Assembly: GCA_020443425.1 (NCBI GenBank) | Contig: JAGRIE010000022.1 | Location: 1-57,869 of the forward strand | Source of the DNA: Halioglobus sp. | Lineage (GTDB): Bacteria > Pseudomonadota > Gammaproteobacteria > Pseudomonadales > Halieaceae | Direction: 5' to 3' | Length of the DNA stretch: 57,869 nucleotides | Shown here: positions 43,641 to 54,441 of the stretch, piece by piece | How the letters are laid out: the number at the start of each line of letters is the position of its first letter | How positions within the stretch are numbered: the stretch's first letter is position 1 | Translations under genes and position numbers: made by a program | Notes under the pieces: generated by a model | Told to the model about the DNA's origin: nothing | The model's database searches: none | The model's input: only the letters and a program-made list of their open reading frames with translations

Positions 43641-44507
43641 CTACAGCCTGCGCCTGGCCTCGGTTATCACGGTTTGCATTCTCGCGGGCAGTGCCCGGTG
43701 GCGCTGCACGCACAGGTAGAGCGTTTCACTGACCGGCTGTGGCAGCCGGTGGACTTTCAGCAGTTCTGGTTTCGGAAAGGCCGCCACCGCGTGCGCCGGC
43801 AACACGGTAAAGCCCAGTCCCAGCCCCACCGGCTCCAGAATCAGCCCGATCTGGTTTGAGAAGCCCTTGCGGGTGATCAGGTCGCTGTGCTGAAAGGCGG
43901 GGTAGTTGGCGCCCAGCAACAGGCCGGCATGATGGCTGCCGTCGGGATGGTCTATAAACCCGAGTGCTTCGAGTGTCTCCCAGGTCGGCTTTTTCACGCC
44001 CGCCGGGGTGACCAGCAAAAGGGATTCTGTCGCAATCGCCTGGCATTCGACATCAGCCAGCGTGGAGCGGGCTGTCATGAAGCCTATATCGATTCTTGCA
44101 GTGGCGACTGCGCTCTCAATATCACGGTTGGGTGCGAAGCGATAATCGATGACCAGCTCCCGGTGCCTGGCCTGCAGTGCCAACAGGTGGGGATACAGCT
44201 TGAGCCCGACACTGCCCGGCGACATCAACCGCACCATCCCTTCGTACGGCGGGTCCTCCGCCACGCGCTGCTGCAGGTTCGACAGGGCCAGCAGGATGCC
44301 TTGTGCATCCGAGTAAAGCCGCTCGCCGGCGTCCGACAGCGAGAACTGCTTGCCGTGGCGAATCAGCAGTTCGACGCCCAACTGCTGTTCCAGCTTGCGC
44401 ACATGCTGGCTGACCCCTGACTGAGTCATGTGCAGTCTCTTGGCGGTGCGGGTAAAGTGGCCGACTTCGACAAGCGTACAGAACGTTTGTAACCAGGTGG
44501 TATTCAA
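43641..44507 (-). CDS. LysR-family transcriptional regulator
   Basis: A 288-residue LysR regulator. Residues 1-60 are the winged-helix domain (FCTLVEVGHFTRTAKRLHMTQS in part, then QHVRKLEQQLGVELLIR), followed by the periplasmic-binding-protein-like effector domain from about 90. It is divergent from the VOC-family gene, the standard arrangement for a LysR protein controlling its neighbour. The effector is unknown. Confidence 0.92.
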   Translation of the reverse strand: MNTTWLQTFCTLVEVGHFTRTAKRLHMTQSGVSQHVRKLEQQLGVELLIRHGKQFSLSDAGERLYSDAQGILLALSNLQQRVAEDPPYEGMVRLMSPGSVGLKLYPHLLALQARHRELVIDYRFAPNRDIESAVATARIDIGFMTARSTLADVECQAIATESLLLVTPAGVKKPTWETLEALGFIDHPDGSHHAGLLLGANYPAFQHSDLITRKGFSNQIGLILEPVGLGLGFTVLPAHAVAAFPKPELLKVHRLPQPVSETLYLCVQRHRALPARMQTVITEARRRL

Positions 44508-44603
44508 TATTAGAAACCGTAATTAAAGTGATAACAAATAATAATTTTATATAATCATAAAGGCAATGTAAGCTGATCCTGTCACCAATACAGGAGAGCA
44601 CAC
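44508..44603. promoter_or_regulatory. LysR/VOC divergent control region
   Basis: This 96-base spacer is strikingly AT-rich (around 44520-44565) compared with its surroundings. It should hold the divergent promoters and LysR binding site; a TTTATATAAT-like stretch may be a -10 region for the plus strand. The plus-strand gene has a clear GGAG ribosome site. I could not define a convincing T-N11-A box. Confidence 0.4.
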
Positions 44604-45104
44604 ATGAGCAACGTTTATCCGAGAAACTTTTCGCATATCGGTATATCCGTCCCGGACCTGGAAAAGGCCGTGGATTTCTATACCAAGGTGATGGGGTGGT
44701 ACCTGATCATGGCGCCCACTGACATCGAGGAGGATGACAGCGCCATTGGCGAGATGTGCACCGACGTGTTCGGAGCCGGCTGGGGGAGTTTTCGTATCGC
44801 GCACCTGTCGACCGGTGACCGGATCGGTGTGGAGCTGTTTCAGTTCAAAAACCAGACGGACCCGGAAAATAACTTTGAATACTGGAAAACCGGTGTTTTT
44901 CACTTCTGCGTGCAAGACCCGAATGTCGAGGAGCTTGCCGAGCGTATTGTCGCGGCCGGTGGCAAGCGCCGTATGGAGAAACCGCGCTACTACTACCCGG
45001 GTGAGAAACCCTATCGCATGATCTACATGGAAGATCCTTTCGGCAATATTGTAGAGATCTACAGCCACAGCTACGAGCTGGTTTACAGTGAGGGCGCTTA
45101 CTGA
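44604..45104 (+). CDS. VOC-family (glyoxalase/dioxygenase fold) protein
   Basis: A 166-residue protein of the vicinal oxygen chelate superfamily. It starts NFSHIGISVPDLEKAVDFYTKVMGW in part, giving metal ligand His near residue 11, continues with VELFQF (Glu) and GVFHFCVQD (His), and ends MEDPFGNIVEIYSH with the last Glu. All metal-binding positions appear present, so it is probably an active lactoylglutathione lyase-, dioxygenase- or isomerase-like enzyme. Substrate unknown. The divergent LysR gene is the likely regulator. Confidence 0.88.
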   Translation: MSNVYPRNFSHIGISVPDLEKAVDFYTKVMGWYLIMAPTDIEEDDSAIGEMCTDVFGAGWGSFRIAHLSTGDRIGVELFQFKNQTDPENNFEYWKTGVFHFCVQDPNVEELAERIVAAGGKRRMEKPRYYYPGEKPYRMIYMEDPFGNIVEIYSHSYELVYSEGAY

Positions 45105-45200
45105 TTTGTCCGTAGTGAATGCGTGCGTGTGGCTTGAATCCGATGGTCTGGGAGGGCGCCGCCGCTGCGGACCGCAAGCGCCGGTGTGGCCGCTTCCTCG

Positions 45201-45650
45201 CTATAGCGTGACGCGCAGGCGCACCCTGTCGCGACAGCGAATGCCGGTCTCAAAAATCGGTTCAGGATAGGAGTCAAAGTACCCGGTATCTATACAGTGC
45301 ATTCTGAATCCACACTTCTGGTAGAGCGCCAGTTGCGACAGGCTTGAATTCCCCGTTCCGACTTCCACGATGCGGGCGCCGGAACGCGTTGCCAACTGTA
45401 ACACCTCAGTGATCAGGGCCTTGGCTATCCCCCGTCCCTGGTACGGGGGCAGCACGGCAATGTTTTTCAACTCGGCGATATCACCTTGTCTTTTGAGCAC
45501 CGCAACGGCAGTGAACGTTCCCTCAGCCTGGCAGACAAGTATTGTCGAATCGGTGATATACCCAAGGACGGCATTCCTGTCAGGATCTGCCAGTAACAAC
45601 AGATCCATCAGTTCAGGCGTGACCGGCTGATCATGGAGGTTGATGTTCAT
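45201..45650 (-). CDS. GNAT-family N-acetyltransferase
   Basis: A 149-residue GNAT enzyme with the acetyl-CoA-binding motif LPPYQGRGIAKALI and a preceding ELKNIAV strand. The C-terminal half has VEVGTGNSSLSQLALYQKCGFRM, typical of the YlbP/small-molecule GNAT branch. Substrate unknown. It converges on the VOC gene, with 96 bases between the two stops and no clear terminator. Confidence 0.88.
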   Translation of the reverse strand: MNINLHDQPVTPELMDLLLLADPDRNAVLGYITDSTILVCQAEGTFTAVAVLKRQGDIAELKNIAVLPPYQGRGIAKALITEVLQLATRSGARIVEVGTGNSSLSQLALYQKCGFRMHCIDTGYFDSYPEPIFETGIRCRDRVRLRVTL

Positions 45651-45780
45651 TCTGGCTCCCGCCTGTCAGGACTAAACTGCTGTAGCTTTTCCGCTAAGCG
45701 ATCAATAGCAATACAGAGGTTATGATATGTTTTTTCGCGGTTGGATGCAGGTGCGACCAAAGGTTGATTCCTGTGCAATT

Positions 45781-46224
45781 CTACGCGAGTCTCCGAAGTA
45801 GCAATTGCCAGCGAAGATGTCGATACCGATAGAAAATTTGAGCATACAGCCAAACGAAAACAGTCAGTAATCCCGCCTGAATCTCGACATCGTCTTCGTA
45901 TACGCACGACCTGTCATCGGTTGGCACCACTTTAATCGCGTGCTTCCAGACCGGGACAAGGCCGCCTCCCTCATCGGTATACATCAGCATCTCAGCTTCG
46001 TTTATCGTCCTGAATGTCAGGGAATGCCGCCACGCCGGGATGAAACCGAAAAACAGAAGGCGAGTACTTTGTGTGGCACCCTGCTGCCACTCACTTGGAA
46101 ATTGCCGGGCGCCGGCAAAGCCCAAAAGACCTTTTGTCACAAACACCAGGGTGCTGCTTTTCTTCACCAGCGACCAAACCCTATCCGCGGGTGAGGGGAA
46201 CTCTGAGGACACTTTTACCCGCAA
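45781..46224 (-). CDS. SRPBCC-like protein
   Basis: A 147-residue protein starting VSSEFPSPADRVWSLVKKS, which resembles the polyketide cyclase/START-like (SRPBCC) fold, a cavity-forming domain binding hydrophobic ligands. The middle contains a beta-rich stretch and the C-terminus an aromatic, basic helix (FVWLYAQIFYRYRHLRW). Its start overlaps the end of the PEP-CTERM gene by ten bases on the same strand, so they are probably translated together. No specific function can be given. Confidence 0.62.
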   Translation of the reverse strand: MRVKVSSEFPSPADRVWSLVKKSSTLVFVTKGLLGFAGARQFPSEWQQGATQSTRLLFFGFIPAWRHSLTFRTINEAEMLMYTDEGGGLVPVWKHAIKVVPTDDRSCVYEDDVEIQAGLLTVFVWLYAQIFYRYRHLRWQLLLRRLA

Positions 46225-46958
46225 TCTGGCCCCCTGTCCTTCAGCTGGCAGTCGTTGCTCGTTGTCCGGGCGCGCCGCCCACCGGCAACACCCAACAGTC
46301 CCGCTGCCAACAGTAATAGTGTGGCGGGCTCTGGAACGTCATTGCCATAGCGGATCGTCGCGGATGCCCACACACCTGATTCGGTGCCAGCTGGATAGCC
46401 ACCGTAGAACCCGTCCTGCCTGTTTACCGTGCAGGAGCCGCCGGGGACTGGGAAAAAGAAACACTCTCTCTGATTACCCCAGCCGGTGGGAACGATGAAA
46501 ATGTCACCCGTGCCGAACAGGTCTGCGGATGACCAGCCACTTAAAAGCTGCGTCCAGGAGCCGGAATATCGAAGAGCCGGGATATAGCTGAGCGACCTGT
46601 TTCCCTGGCCAAAAGCAGCGTTGCGCTCGGACAGGCTGTAACTGTCGTACAGGGCCCGCACGTTGTCGCGAGAGGACAGTGACCAGGCCAGGCTGTCGAG
46701 AAAACCGTCACCGTTAATATCCGCCAGCGAACTGGAGGCATTCAGGGCGTCAATCTGTGCAAGCGCTGCCGTCAATGGATAATTGAGCTGTACAGTATGC
46801 TTTGCCCAAAGTAGTCCTGAAGTGTCATCAAGAACGTAATCGCCTGAGTCAATCAATCCGGCGTGTGCAGACCCGATGCCTGGCAGCATTAGCAGGGCAG
46901 CGGTTGTGAGGGCCTGTACGATTCTTTCCGGAATCTTGACTAGAAACATACTATTCAT
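46215..46958 (-). CDS. PEP-CTERM sorting domain protein (probable XrtA substrate)
   Basis: A 247-residue exported protein. It has an N-terminal signal peptide (cleavage likely after GSAHA) and a C-terminal PEP-CTERM tripartite tail: the VPEPATLLLLAAGLLGVAGG motif and helix, then the basic RRAR. XrtA (971-2497) should cut at this signal and anchor or release the protein at the outer surface. The body (ADINGDGFLDSLAW and similar) resembles PEP-CTERM proteins of unknown role. Unusually, 16 residues follow the RRAR stop-transfer. ATG 46958 is preferred because GGGAG sits eight bases upstream; a GTG at 46967 is possible. Confidence 0.9.
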   Translation of the reverse strand: MNSMFLVKIPERIVQALTTAALLMLPGIGSAHAGLIDSGDYVLDDTSGLLWAKHTVQLNYPLTAALAQIDALNASSSLADINGDGFLDSLAWSLSSRDNVRALYDSYSLSERNAAFGQGNRSLSYIPALRYSGSWTQLLSGWSSADLFGTGDIFIVPTGWGNQRECFFFPVPGGSCTVNRQDGFYGGYPAGTESGVWASATIRYGNDVPEPATLLLLAAGLLGVAGGRRARTTSNDCQLKDRGPDCG

Positions 46959-47290
46959 TCTGGTCACTCCCTGTATCCATTAGAAATAGAATTCGTCCAG
47001 TGATGCCTGCCGTGTTTGTTATGGACCGCCGGTATGCCTTACATCCCAGATGGATTCCAGTGGGCCCGCAGCAACCGGTAGGTATATGTTGTAGTCAAGT
47101 CCTGGCCTGCTGTCTAGTCATGTGTATGTGTATCAGGCTACTCCCCGGTCAGCCGACTCGTATAGGTAAGCCGTCAGCACGACGGCCTGTAACAGCCGCT
47201 CGCTGGCCCATCATTCACGATCTGTTATTATTCAGCTTGGAGTTCGCCTAGTGCCATATGCCGCACTGTTGCGGCAACCGGATTGGAGCC
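46959..47290. other. Divergent intergenic region upstream of PEP-CTERM and HzsA-like genes
   Basis: These 332 bases contain no credible gene: the one plus-strand frame (47000-47251) is Cys/Pro-rich, lacks a ribosome site and resembles nothing. No convincing sigma-70 or sigma-54 promoter was found in either direction. Confidence 0.5.
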
Positions 47291-50239
47291 ATGTTTAAAC
47301 CGCTGAAATTTGCATCACACTGCCTCTTATCGGGTTTGCCGGTTGCGCTGTTGGCGCTCTCGCAGCCGACGGGAGCGCGCGATGCCTATGCAGTGGATAC
47401 AGGGCAGCTCTCTCTGTCGGCTGTCTACGCAGTGGCCACTGTCGACGCATGGGAAGAGTACAAGCGCAAGAAACTGGGCGAGGCGTATGAGGCGGGGCCA
47501 GCCCCGGAGCCGGCAACAACACGCGCAGCGAAGATCAGGGCGAGTAGCCGTGACGCCGGCGCACAGCCGATTGCCTCCGGTTCAGCAGCAGAGCCCGCCG
47601 AGCCCGTGCAGACAGTGGCTGCCGCAACGGAGCCGGCGCAGGCGCCGAGTGCAAAGCCAGTGGCAAGGCCAGTGCCCAAGTCACCACCTGAATCTGTGGC
47701 TGCCGCAGCCAAAGTACTACCACCTCCCGACCTGACCGGTACCAGGCTGGTGTATACGCGCCAGCCTTACAACGCCCAGCCCATCCCCGGCAATACACGC
47801 GATTCAGAGGTCGCCAATTTCCAGTATGCGACGGATGTGCGCCGCATCAATGACGGCCTCACCGAGGCGGATGTGGTGATCGATACGCTGGACGGCAGCG
47901 CCCCGCAAGTGTTGTTCGACTGTACCGGCAACGATGACTACAACTGTGTGGCGCAGGAGGCGCGCGTCAGTCCGGACGGTAAGAAGATTGCCTACAGTGT
48001 CGGGTTTTCTGCACCGGGTAAAAACGGCCTGATCCCCCAGTTCAATGGGCGGATACAGGAGCTGGCGCCGCTGCTCTGCGCCCAGATCTATATCTACGAT
48101 ATCGAGGCGAAGACCAATACCCCGGTCGGTCATCACCCCGGCGGGGATTGTGCGGCCAATTACGACAATGTGCCCAAGGCCATCGACCGGCAGCCGGCCT
48201 GGCTATCCAATACCGAGCTCGTCTTTGTCTCCAATCGCGCTGGCAAATGGCCGAATCGAGAGGGGGGTATCCAGCACCTGAAGTACTGCGACAACTACCC
48301 GTACTGCGTGTCGCAGACCTATCCCTACGGCCCCGCCGGGCAGGCCATGCAGTTGTGGAAGATGAATGTCGATGGCAGCGGGGCGGTGAACTGGGGTCCG
48401 CAGGATCTCAACGCGCTGTCGCCGGAGGTCATGGCCAACGGCGATGTGCTCTACTCCTGCTATAACGCCCACGCCGACAAAGGCTTCTCGCCGGGGCAGA
48501 ACACGCAGGTCGCGCTGGCCAACCTGATGTGGCTGTGCCGGGTGGACGGCAACGGTGCCGACATGACGGTGAAACTCCACGGTCACAAGCAGAACATCCT
48601 GAAAACCCGCGACTGGTTGCAGACCGCCCCGGTGATCGGTGGTTTGAGCAACACCAAGGGCGGGCTTATCGGGTTCGAGGAGGTGCGCGGGCTGCGCTCC
48701 GTTGCCGAGATTTTCAAGAACAAGCTGGCAGTCACCACCTATTACCGCGCCAACCACAATGGCAGCAATGGCGCCGTCTACGCGTTTGATTACGGCGTGC
48801 CCCATGTGGAGGGGTGTAGCACCGAGTCCTGCATCAGGTACCCCTACCGCAAGCCGGCGAGCAATACGCCTGGTAGCGGCACCTTTCTGCCGTCCTCGTT
48901 CAAGGCGCTGACCCCCTGGGGGCAGTCGGGCGATTCCTTGCCCGGTTTCGAGTACCGGGGGCGCGGACTGCCGGACCGCTCATTCGGCAAGGCCGGCTAC
49001 CCAGCCGCCTTCGACGCGGACCATTTCCTGATCACCCATGCCCGGGGCCAGTGCTACGCAGCCGCCTCGGGCGTGGAGGTCACCAGGACCTGGTTGGGCG
49101 ACAACTCGGTGTGTCGCAGGACCATCGTGCTGGTCAACGCGCCCTCAGGTGCCACCAGCGAACTGCCCAGCACCACCAACCCGTTTGATCGCAGCCAGAT
49201 GATCCCGCTGGTGGACGACCCCGACTACCAGGTGTGGGACGCCAAGCCGATCAAGACGTATCAGCAACTGCACGGCCAGCCCGCCCCGAAACGGCCGGCG
49301 CCCTTGCCCCCGGGCAAGTGCTACCTGCAGGTTGTCGATGCGCGCCAGTCCGAATTGTACGCGCGCCCCAGCTCCCATCCGCAGGGCACCTCTACGCAGC
49401 GCTGTGCCTGGCAGGGCTGTGCGGTACAGCCGCAGACAGAGAACCCGGACTACTTTGCAAAGAATATGAAGTATCTGTCGATATCGATTCCTGTCCTGTG
49501 GGATATCAGCTACCAGGGCAACAGCGAGCTGTACAAGATGACCATGAACACGCTCGGCTACCGGGATCTCAAGGGTTATCAGCGCGTGCCGCTGCAAGCC
49601 GACGGCTCGGTCAAAATCGAAGTGCCCTGCGACACCCCGCTGCTGATGAGTGGCGAGAACGCCAACGGTGAGGTGATCGCGCACGACGATATGCTGCACT
49701 CACTGCGCCCCGGTGAGACCCGGACCTGCCACGGCTGCCACGACGCGCACTCCGAGGAGCGCTTTGCCCAGCTGGGGAGCGTATCCGCTGTAGAGCGGTT
49801 TGCCAGCACCCTAGCCGCCAACAGCAAGCCCAGTGCGGGGAAAATGCACGACCTGCCCAAGTTTGCGGATGTGCAACCTGTCATCACACGCTCCTGCGGC
49901 GGTTGCCACAGCGGTTTTGAGAACGACGAACTGCTGTACTCGCGCATCGTGTGGGATGCGAAGCAGCGTGATTTCAGGGATTGGCTGCCCGTTACGCCGG
50001 TGCAACCCGGCGTGGCCGACAACACCCTGTGGCGGCCACTGACCAGCCGCTTTGTATCCAAGTTTGCGCTGGAGTCGCCGCTGTACTGGTACGCCAATAA
50101 CAGGCGTATGGACGGCCGCACCAACGCGACCTACGACTGGGATATCGACTACAAAAAGGGGCATCCCGATACCGGCATTTCAAAACAGGAGCGGGAGCTG
50201 CTGAGGGACTGGCTGGATAACGGTGCACCTTACCAGTAA
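47291..50239 (+). CDS. Secreted diheme beta-propeller protein, HzsA-related
   Basis: A 982-residue exported protein with a signal peptide (start KPLKFASHCLLSGLPVALLA, cleavage near ARDA). After an Ala/Pro-rich linker (about 70-150) comes a TolB/PD40-like beta-propeller region (VSPDGKKIAYSVGFS, WLSNTELVFVSNRAGKW, VNWGPQDLNALSPEVMANG). The C-terminal part has two CxxCH heme sites, at Cys813 (CHGCH) and Cys869 (CGGCH), so it is a c-type cytochrome. The domain order recalls the hydrazine synthase alpha-subunit-related (HzsA-related) family. Hydrazine synthesis itself is not implied: the organism has no visible anammox genes. ATG 47291 is preferred to ATG 47258 because it directly precedes the signal peptide. 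A small membrane protein gene follows. Confidence 0.78.
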   Translation: MFKPLKFASHCLLSGLPVALLALSQPTGARDAYAVDTGQLSLSAVYAVATVDAWEEYKRKKLGEAYEAGPAPEPATTRAAKIRASSRDAGAQPIASGSAAEPAEPVQTVAAATEPAQAPSAKPVARPVPKSPPESVAAAAKVLPPPDLTGTRLVYTRQPYNAQPIPGNTRDSEVANFQYATDVRRINDGLTEADVVIDTLDGSAPQVLFDCTGNDDYNCVAQEARVSPDGKKIAYSVGFSAPGKNGLIPQFNGRIQELAPLLCAQIYIYDIEAKTNTPVGHHPGGDCAANYDNVPKAIDRQPAWLSNTELVFVSNRAGKWPNREGGIQHLKYCDNYPYCVSQTYPYGPAGQAMQLWKMNVDGSGAVNWGPQDLNALSPEVMANGDVLYSCYNAHADKGFSPGQNTQVALANLMWLCRVDGNGADMTVKLHGHKQNILKTRDWLQTAPVIGGLSNTKGGLIGFEEVRGLRSVAEIFKNKLAVTTYYRANHNGSNGAVYAFDYGVPHVEGCSTESCIRYPYRKPASNTPGSGTFLPSSFKALTPWGQSGDSLPGFEYRGRGLPDRSFGKAGYPAAFDADHFLITHARGQCYAAASGVEVTRTWLGDNSVCRRTIVLVNAPSGATSELPSTTNPFDRSQMIPLVDDPDYQVWDAKPIKTYQQLHGQPAPKRPAPLPPGKCYLQVVDARQSELYARPSSHPQGTSTQRCAWQGCAVQPQTENPDYFAKNMKYLSISIPVLWDISYQGNSELYKMTMNTLGYRDLKGYQRVPLQADGSVKIEVPCDTPLLMSGENANGEVIAHDDMLHSLRPGETRTCHGCHDAHSEERFAQLGSVSAVERFASTLAANSKPSAGKMHDLPKFADVQPVITRSCGGCHSGFENDELLYSRIVWDAKQRDFRDWLPVTPVQPGVADNTLWRPLTSRFVSKFALESPLYWYANNRRMDGRTNATYDWDIDYKKGHPDTGISKQERELLRDWLDNGAPYQ

Positions 50240-50277
50240 TGTTGTTGTGCAACTGTGGTGGTACCGGGAGAGGCAAG

Positions 50278-50700
50278 ATGGCGCTGGATCGTTTCACGAA
50301 GAACTACCTGATCGGCCTAGTGCTGGTGGCTGTCGCCGGGCTCGGGTGGTGGCTGTCCAGTTGGGATGCCCGGGTCAGCCAGATCAATGACATGCTGGCA
50401 GCAGATGGCGAACTGGCGACGTATCCGTACCAGTTCCATGTGCTCTCGCTGGAAAATGGCGTTGCGGAGATCGCCAGCCCGCGCTCCGCAGAAGTCCCTG
50501 TGATCCGTTTCCTGCGGATTGTGTACCCGGAGTATGCCAATGCCAGCGTGACCGACAGTGCCGTAATGGCGGCACAGGACAGGCTGGTGGCCGTGCAATC
50601 GCGCGCCGCCAAACTGGTCAGCGAGCAGGACGGTGTGGATGCAATCCGCTGGACGATCGATCGCAACTGGTACGCATCGCAGGGGATACAGCTGGAGTGA
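50278..50700 (+). CDS. Small membrane-anchored protein linked to the diheme protein
   Basis: A 140-residue protein with one N-terminal membrane helix (NYLIGLVLVAVAGLGWWLSSW) and a periplasmic domain of unknown fold. ATG 50278 is chosen for its GGGAGAGG-type ribosome site; ATG 50239 overlaps the diheme protein stop region. It follows the diheme protein by 38 bases, so it is probably co-transcribed and may be its membrane partner. No motif recognised. Confidence 0.62.
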   Translation: MALDRFTKNYLIGLVLVAVAGLGWWLSSWDARVSQINDMLAADGELATYPYQFHVLSLENGVAEIASPRSAEVPVIRFLRIVYPEYANASVTDSAVMAAQDRLVAVQSRAAKLVSEQDGVDAIRWTIDRNWYASQGIQLE

Positions 50701-50758
50701 TTGCACCCGCCTGAGAGCGTGAATTGCAAGTGCGGTGGTGCAGGAGCAGTGAGGGCAA

Positions 50759-50845
50759 TGGTACCGGAGGCCGGACTCGAACCGGCACGCTTTTAAAGGC
50801 ATCGGATTTTGAATCCGACGTGTCTACCAATTTCACCACTCCGGC
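50759..50845 (-). tRNA. tRNA-Leu(CAA)
   Basis: Read on the minus strand this folds as an 87-nucleotide class II tRNA: acceptor GCCGGAG, D-arm with GGTAGAC, anticodon stem TCGGA with loop TTCAAAA (anticodon CAA, for UUG), a variable arm (GCCTTTAAAAGCG region), T-arm GCCGGTTCGAGTCCGGC, and an encoded CCA. The first acceptor pair is G-U. It decodes leucine UUG. Confidence 0.96.
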
Positions 50846-50896
50846 ATCGAGGGGTAGGTGGAGGCCGCAGACCGGGCTCCCCCTGGAGAGCGCGCG

Positions 50897-50924
50897 ATTA
50901 TAGCAACCGGCGGTGAAAGTTCAA
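50897..50924 (-). promoter_or_regulatory. Sigma-70 promoter for tRNA-Leu
   Basis: On the minus strand TTGAAC (50924-50919) is followed after 16 bases by a perfect TATAAT (50902-50897). Transcription would start about 45 bases before the tRNA. The -10 is followed by a C/G-rich segment, as in stable RNA promoters. Confidence 0.7.
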
Positions 50925-50933
50925 TATTTATCC

Positions 50934-50962
50934 TTAACTCCTCGCAAGTTTGCGGGTACACT
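50934..50962 (+). promoter_or_regulatory. Sigma-70 promoter candidate for the Ala/Glu-rich protein
   Basis: TTAACT (50934-50939), 17-base spacer, TACACT (50957-50962). Transcription would begin near 50969, leaving a leader of about 48 bases to the ATG at 51017, which has a GGGAGA ribosome site. Confidence 0.5.
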
Positions 50963-51016
50963 GCCGCCCGGTTTCATTCTGAACCACTAATCTGAGTATC
51001 TCTGGGAGAAAAGAAC

Positions 51017-51268
51017 ATGGCCATGAAATTGGTAAAAAAGACAGCGGAATACAGCATCTACCAGCGCGGTGATGAGCGCTACGCGGTGAAAGGCGCGAAC
51101 AAAAAGGCGATCAACGGGGACGACAAAGTGGCTGTCCTGTTGGCCGAAGAACTGATCAAGGCACCTGCTGCTGCCAAACCGGCAGAGGAAGCGCCTGCTG
51201 AGGAGCCGGTTGCAGAGGCCGACGCTGAAGCGGCCGCCGAGGACGCCCCGGCCGCAGACGCCGAGTAA
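51017..51268 (+). CDS. Small Ala/Glu-rich protein, unknown
   Basis: An 83-residue protein with an ordered N-terminal half ([21 protein letters not shown], predicted beta strands) and a low-complexity acidic tail of Ala, Glu, Pro and Asp from about residue 52. Strong ribosome site GGGAGAAAAG. It is followed by a clear terminator. I recall similar small proteins in other gammaproteobacteria but no established role. It has no signal peptide. Confidence 0.75.
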   Translation: MAMKLVKKTAEYSIYQRGDERYAVKGANKKAINGDDKVAVLLAEELIKAPAAAKPAEEAPAEEPVAEADAEAAAEDAPAADAE

Positions 51269-51287
51269 GCCGCAAGGCTTGCACAAG

Positions 51288-51311
51288 AGCCGGCCTCGCG
51301 CCGGCTTTTTT
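51288..51311 (+). terminator. Rho-independent terminator
   Basis: AGCCGGC, five-base loop CTCGC, GCCGGCT, then a run of T. It follows the Ala/Glu-rich protein gene and ends five bases before the queA ATG, so queA needs its own promoter, reads through, or overlaps it. Confidence 0.9.
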
Positions 51312-51315
51312 ATCG

Positions 51316-53503
<2,188 letters not shown>

Positions 53504-53504
<1 letters not shown>

Positions 53505-53824
53505 TGTACAAGCTCTGTTTCTATGTGCCCGAGACACATCTTGAGCCGGTGAAGGCGGCGGTATTCGCCACCGGCGCCGGCAGCATCGGTGACTATGACA
53601 GCTGCTGCTGGCAGGTGCTGGGCCAGGGGCAGTTCCGGCCGCTGCAGGGCAGCAGTCCCTTCCTCGGCCGGCAGGGCGAGGTCGAGCAGGTCGCCGAGTA
53701 CCGCGTGGAACTGGTGTGTGAGGCCGCTGTGGTGCGGGCCGCCGTGGACGCCCTGCTGGTGGCGCACCCCTACGAGACGCCGGCCTGGGATGTGGTGGCG
53801 CTGGTCACCGAGTTGCCGCAGTGA
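53504..53824 (+). CDS. NIF3-like (YqfO C-terminal-type) small protein
   Basis: A 106-residue protein of the NGG1p-interacting-factor-3-like/COG3323 type: YKLCFYVPETHLEPVKAAVF, GAGSIGDYDSCCWQV, GQFRPLQGSSPF, and the C-terminal AHPYETPAWDV are typical. Members are small cytoplasmic proteins with a PII-like fold whose function is not settled. It is linked by stop/start overlap to tgt and to the Nudix gene. Confidence 0.9.
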
Positions 53825-54441
53825 TGGGCACACGCCCGGCCATCCTGCAGGCTATCGACAGCGGCCTGCCGCTGCACGACAACGATTGGCACAGCCCGAT
53901 GGGTGACGGCCAGTGGCCGCAGGCGGCGGTGCTGGTGGCCCTGACCGAGGAGGTCGCGCCCCGGGTGCTGCTGGGGCGGCGCGCGATGCACCTGACCAAC
54001 CACCCGGGAGAAATCGCGTTTGCAGGTGGCAAGCGCGAGCTGTCCGATGAGTCCCCCTGGCAGACGGCGCGGCGCGAGGCGATGGAGGAGGTGGGGCTGA
54101 CCGAGGACTGCATCCAGCCGCTGGGCGAGTTGCAGCCACTGATCACCCGCACCGGCTTTGAAGTCTTTCCCTGTGTCGCCAGTATCCCGGCGGCGCCGAC
54201 ACTGGTGGTCGATACCGATGAGTTCGCCAGCATCTTCTTCGCGCCGCTGGCGGCGTTCGCTGATCCCGACCTGTTCCGGCTGGAGACAATGTCTGACGGC
54301 AGGGTGTTGCGCAAGGTCCCGCACTACCAGTTGGGCGGCGACAACGTATGGGGTGTGACGGCCGCGATACTGGTGATGTTGGCCAATGTCGCCTACGATG
54401 CGGGTTTTGATTTACAACGCAACTGGGAGCAAGCACCGTGA
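53821..54441 (+). CDS. Nudix CoA pyrophosphatase
   Basis: A 206-residue Nudix hydrolase of the CoA pyrophosphatase branch: [16 protein letters not shown] before the Nudix box helix [12 protein letters not shown], then an acidic FDADPDLF-type region. It hydrolyses CoA to phosphopantetheine and adenosine 3',5'-bisphosphate. GTG 53821 overlaps the previous stop; ATG 53824 is equally possible. Coupled by GTGA to the carbonic anhydrase gene. Confidence 0.9.
   Translation: MMGTRPAILQAIDSGLPLHDNDWHSPMGDGQWPQAAVLVALTEEVAPRVLLGRRAMHLTNHPGEIAFAGGKRELSDESPWQTARREAMEEVGLTEDCIQPLGELQPLITRTGFEVFPCVASIPAAPTLVVDTDEFASIFFAPLAAFADPDLFRLETMSDGRVLRKVPHYQLGGDNVWGVTAAILVMLANVAYDAGFDLQRNWEQAP

Noticed and set aside
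47000-47251. 83-codon plus-strand frame before the HzsA-like gene
   Set aside because: Cys/Pro-rich, no ribosome site, no family resemblance; treated as non-coding.
47291-50239. Reading the HzsA-related protein as evidence of anammox
   Set aside because: Only one alpha-like protein is present, without the other synthase subunits or hydrazine dehydrogenase; the surroundings are those of a gammaproteobacterium.
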